Assembly (NCBI RefSeq): GCF_900240405.1
Contig: NZ_OEQK01000006.1
Location: 1 to 64,000 of the forward strand
From: Salirhabdus sp. Marseille-P4669
Lineage (GTDB): Bacteria; Bacillota; Bacilli; Bacillales; Alkalibacillaceae
Length of the DNA stretch: 64,000 nt
Direction: 5' to 3'
Below are positions 62,832-64,000 of this stretch, piece by piece. Under the pieces are notes generated by a model. The model was not told the origin of the DNA. It worked only from the letters and a program-made list of their open reading frames with translations, and did no database searches. The number at the start of each line of letters is the position of its first letter. The stretch's first letter is position 1. Made by a program: the position numbers and the translations under genes.

Positions 62832-64000
62832 TTAACCGATAGAACCTTCCATCTCGAACTTGATTAGACGGTTCATTTCTACGGCATATTCCATAGGAAG
62901 TTCTTTTGTAAATGGCTCAATGAAGCCCATTACGATCATTTCTGTAGCTTCCTCTTCTGAAATACCACGACTCATTAAATAGAACAATTGCTCTTCAGAT
63001 ACTTTTGATACCTTCGCTTCATGCTCTAAAGAAATATTATCGTTTAAAATCTCATTGTAAGGAATCGTATCGGATGTTGATTTATTGTCCATAATTAACG
63101 TATCACATTCAATGTTTGAACGTGCTCCATCCGCTTTTTTACCAAAGTGAACGATACCACGATAGGTTACTTTACCACCTTGTTTAGAGATGGATTTCGA
63201 AACAATTGTGGATGAAGTGTTCGGTGCTAAGTGCATCATTTTTGCACCAGCATCTTGGTGCTGACCTTTACCTGCGAATGCGATAGATAGTGTCATACCA
63301 CGAGCACCTTCACCTTTTAGGAATACTGCAGGGTATTTCATTGTAAGTTTAGAACCAATGTTACCGTCTACCCATTCCATTGTTGCATTTTCATGAGCTT
63401 CCGCACGTTTTGTAACTAGGTTATATACGTTATTTGCCCAGTTTTGGATAGTTGTATATCGACAATACGCATCCTTCTTAACGTAAATTTCAACAACGGC
63501 ACTGTGTAGAGAGTTTGTTGTGTAAACAGGTGCTGTACATCCTTCAACATAGTGTACAGAAGCACCTTCATCAACGATAATGAGAGTACGCTCAAATTGT
63601 CCCATATTTTCGGAGTTAATACGGAAGTAGGCCTGTAATGGCGTATCACATTTTACCCCTTTTGGTACGTAAATGAAAGATCCACCAGACCAAACTGCAG
63701 AGTTTAATGCAGCAAATTTGTTATCAGAGTAAGGAATAATTTTTCCGAAATACTCTTTAAATAAGTCTTCATTCTCTTTTAATGCTGTATCTGTATCTTT
63801 AAAAACGATACCTAATTTTTCAATATCCTCTTTAATGTTGTGGTAAACAACTTCAGATTCGTATTGTGCAGATACACCAGCTAAATATTTTTGCTCTGCT
63901 TCTGGAATACCTAACTTATCAAATGTTTGTTTGATTTCGTCAGGAACCTCATCCCATGATCTCTCGGATTTTTCAGATGGTTTTACATAATACGTAATCT
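62832..64000 (-). CDS. sufB: Fe-S cluster scaffold SufB (5' end outside window)
   Basis: The frame stays open from 62832 to the window edge, giving 388 C-terminal residues; about 75 N-terminal residues lie beyond 64000 (B. subtilis SufB is about 465 aa). Segments such as [32 protein letters not shown] (with the scaffold Cys), [13 protein letters not shown] and [21 protein letters not shown] are the SufB core beta-helix and C-terminal domain. It is the scaffold of the SufBCD complex and the last gene of the suf operon, followed by a terminator. Confidence 0.97.
   Translation of the reverse strand, partial: ITYYVKPSEKSERSWDEVPDEIKQTFDKLGIPEAEQKYLAGVSAQYESEVVYHNIKEDIEKLGIVFKDTDTALKENEDLFKEYFGKIIPYSDNKFAALNSAVWSGGSFIYVPKGVKCDTPLQAYFRINSENMGQFERTLIIVDEGASVHYVEGCTAPVYTTNSLHSAVVEIYVKKDAYCRYTTIQNWANNVYNLVTKRAEAHENATMEWVDGNIGSKLTMKYPAVFLKGEGARGMTLSIAFAGKGQHQDAGAKMMHLAPNTSSTIVSKSISKQGGKVTYRGIVHFGKKADGARSNIECDTLIMDNKSTSDTIPYNEILNDNISLEHEAKVSKVSEEQLFYLMSRGISEEEATEMIVMGFIEPFTKELPMEYAVEMNRLIKFEMEGSIG

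Overview
The window is chromosomal core sequence from a low-GC, endospore-forming member of the Bacillaceae. The evidence is a partial 16S rRNA of Bacillaceae type (from memory it looks closest to the Virgibacillus/Oceanobacillus/Ornithinibacillus group; a database search is needed to place it), strong AGGAGG-type ribosome binding sites, frequent TTG starts, sigma-A promoters with 17-bp spacers, and spore genes (yutH, yunA/lytH, yunB, a YhcN/YlaJ-type lipoprotein, a possible spore-coat protein). Gene order follows two blocks known from Bacillus subtilis: the leuS-ytzC-ytqB-ytpAB-ytoA-asnB-metK-pckA-ytkD-men region, and the yug-yui-yum-yut-yun-suf region.

Left part (1-26400): the 5' two-thirds of a 16S rRNA gene leaves the window to the left. 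Then follow a rhodanese, leuS behind a leucine T-box, tRNA methyltransferase mnmM, the lipid/terpenoid pair ytpA-ytpB, asnB, metK and pckA (divergent, both with structured leaders), a Nudix hydrolase, a Fur-controlled siderophore ATPase, the menaquinone genes menF-D-H-B with menE split off by a YczE-type membrane gene, a hotdog thioesterase, and riboflavin importer ribU under an FMN riboswitch.

Middle (26400-43400): an M42 aminopeptidase, potassium channel yugO with yugN, pgi, an iron alcohol dehydrogenase, S1 protein yugI, a candidate RoxS/RsaE-like small RNA, a frameshifted patB, a Cu/Zn-SOD-like lipoprotein lacking one copper ligand, a 52-bp tandem repeat, the KhtT-KhtU cation/proton antiporter, deoD, BirA-controlled bioY, leucyl aminopeptidase, yuiC, yuiB and a type-II NADH dehydrogenase with a Rex-like operator.

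Right part (43400-64000): ferredoxin-NADP reductase yumC, a MITE-like element, Fe-S carriers (yutM, Nfu), dapF, thiol proteins yuzB/yuzD, thrC-thrB without hom, the yutH-yutC series, cell-wall peptidase yunA, an NSS transporter with a 36-aa MetS-like subunit, an NhaC antiporter, yunB-E and most of sufB.

No prophage, CRISPR array, toxin island or obviously foreign gene cluster is visible. The interesting material is mostly non-coding: the metK and pckA leaders, the sRNA candidate, and three kinds of intergenic repeat.
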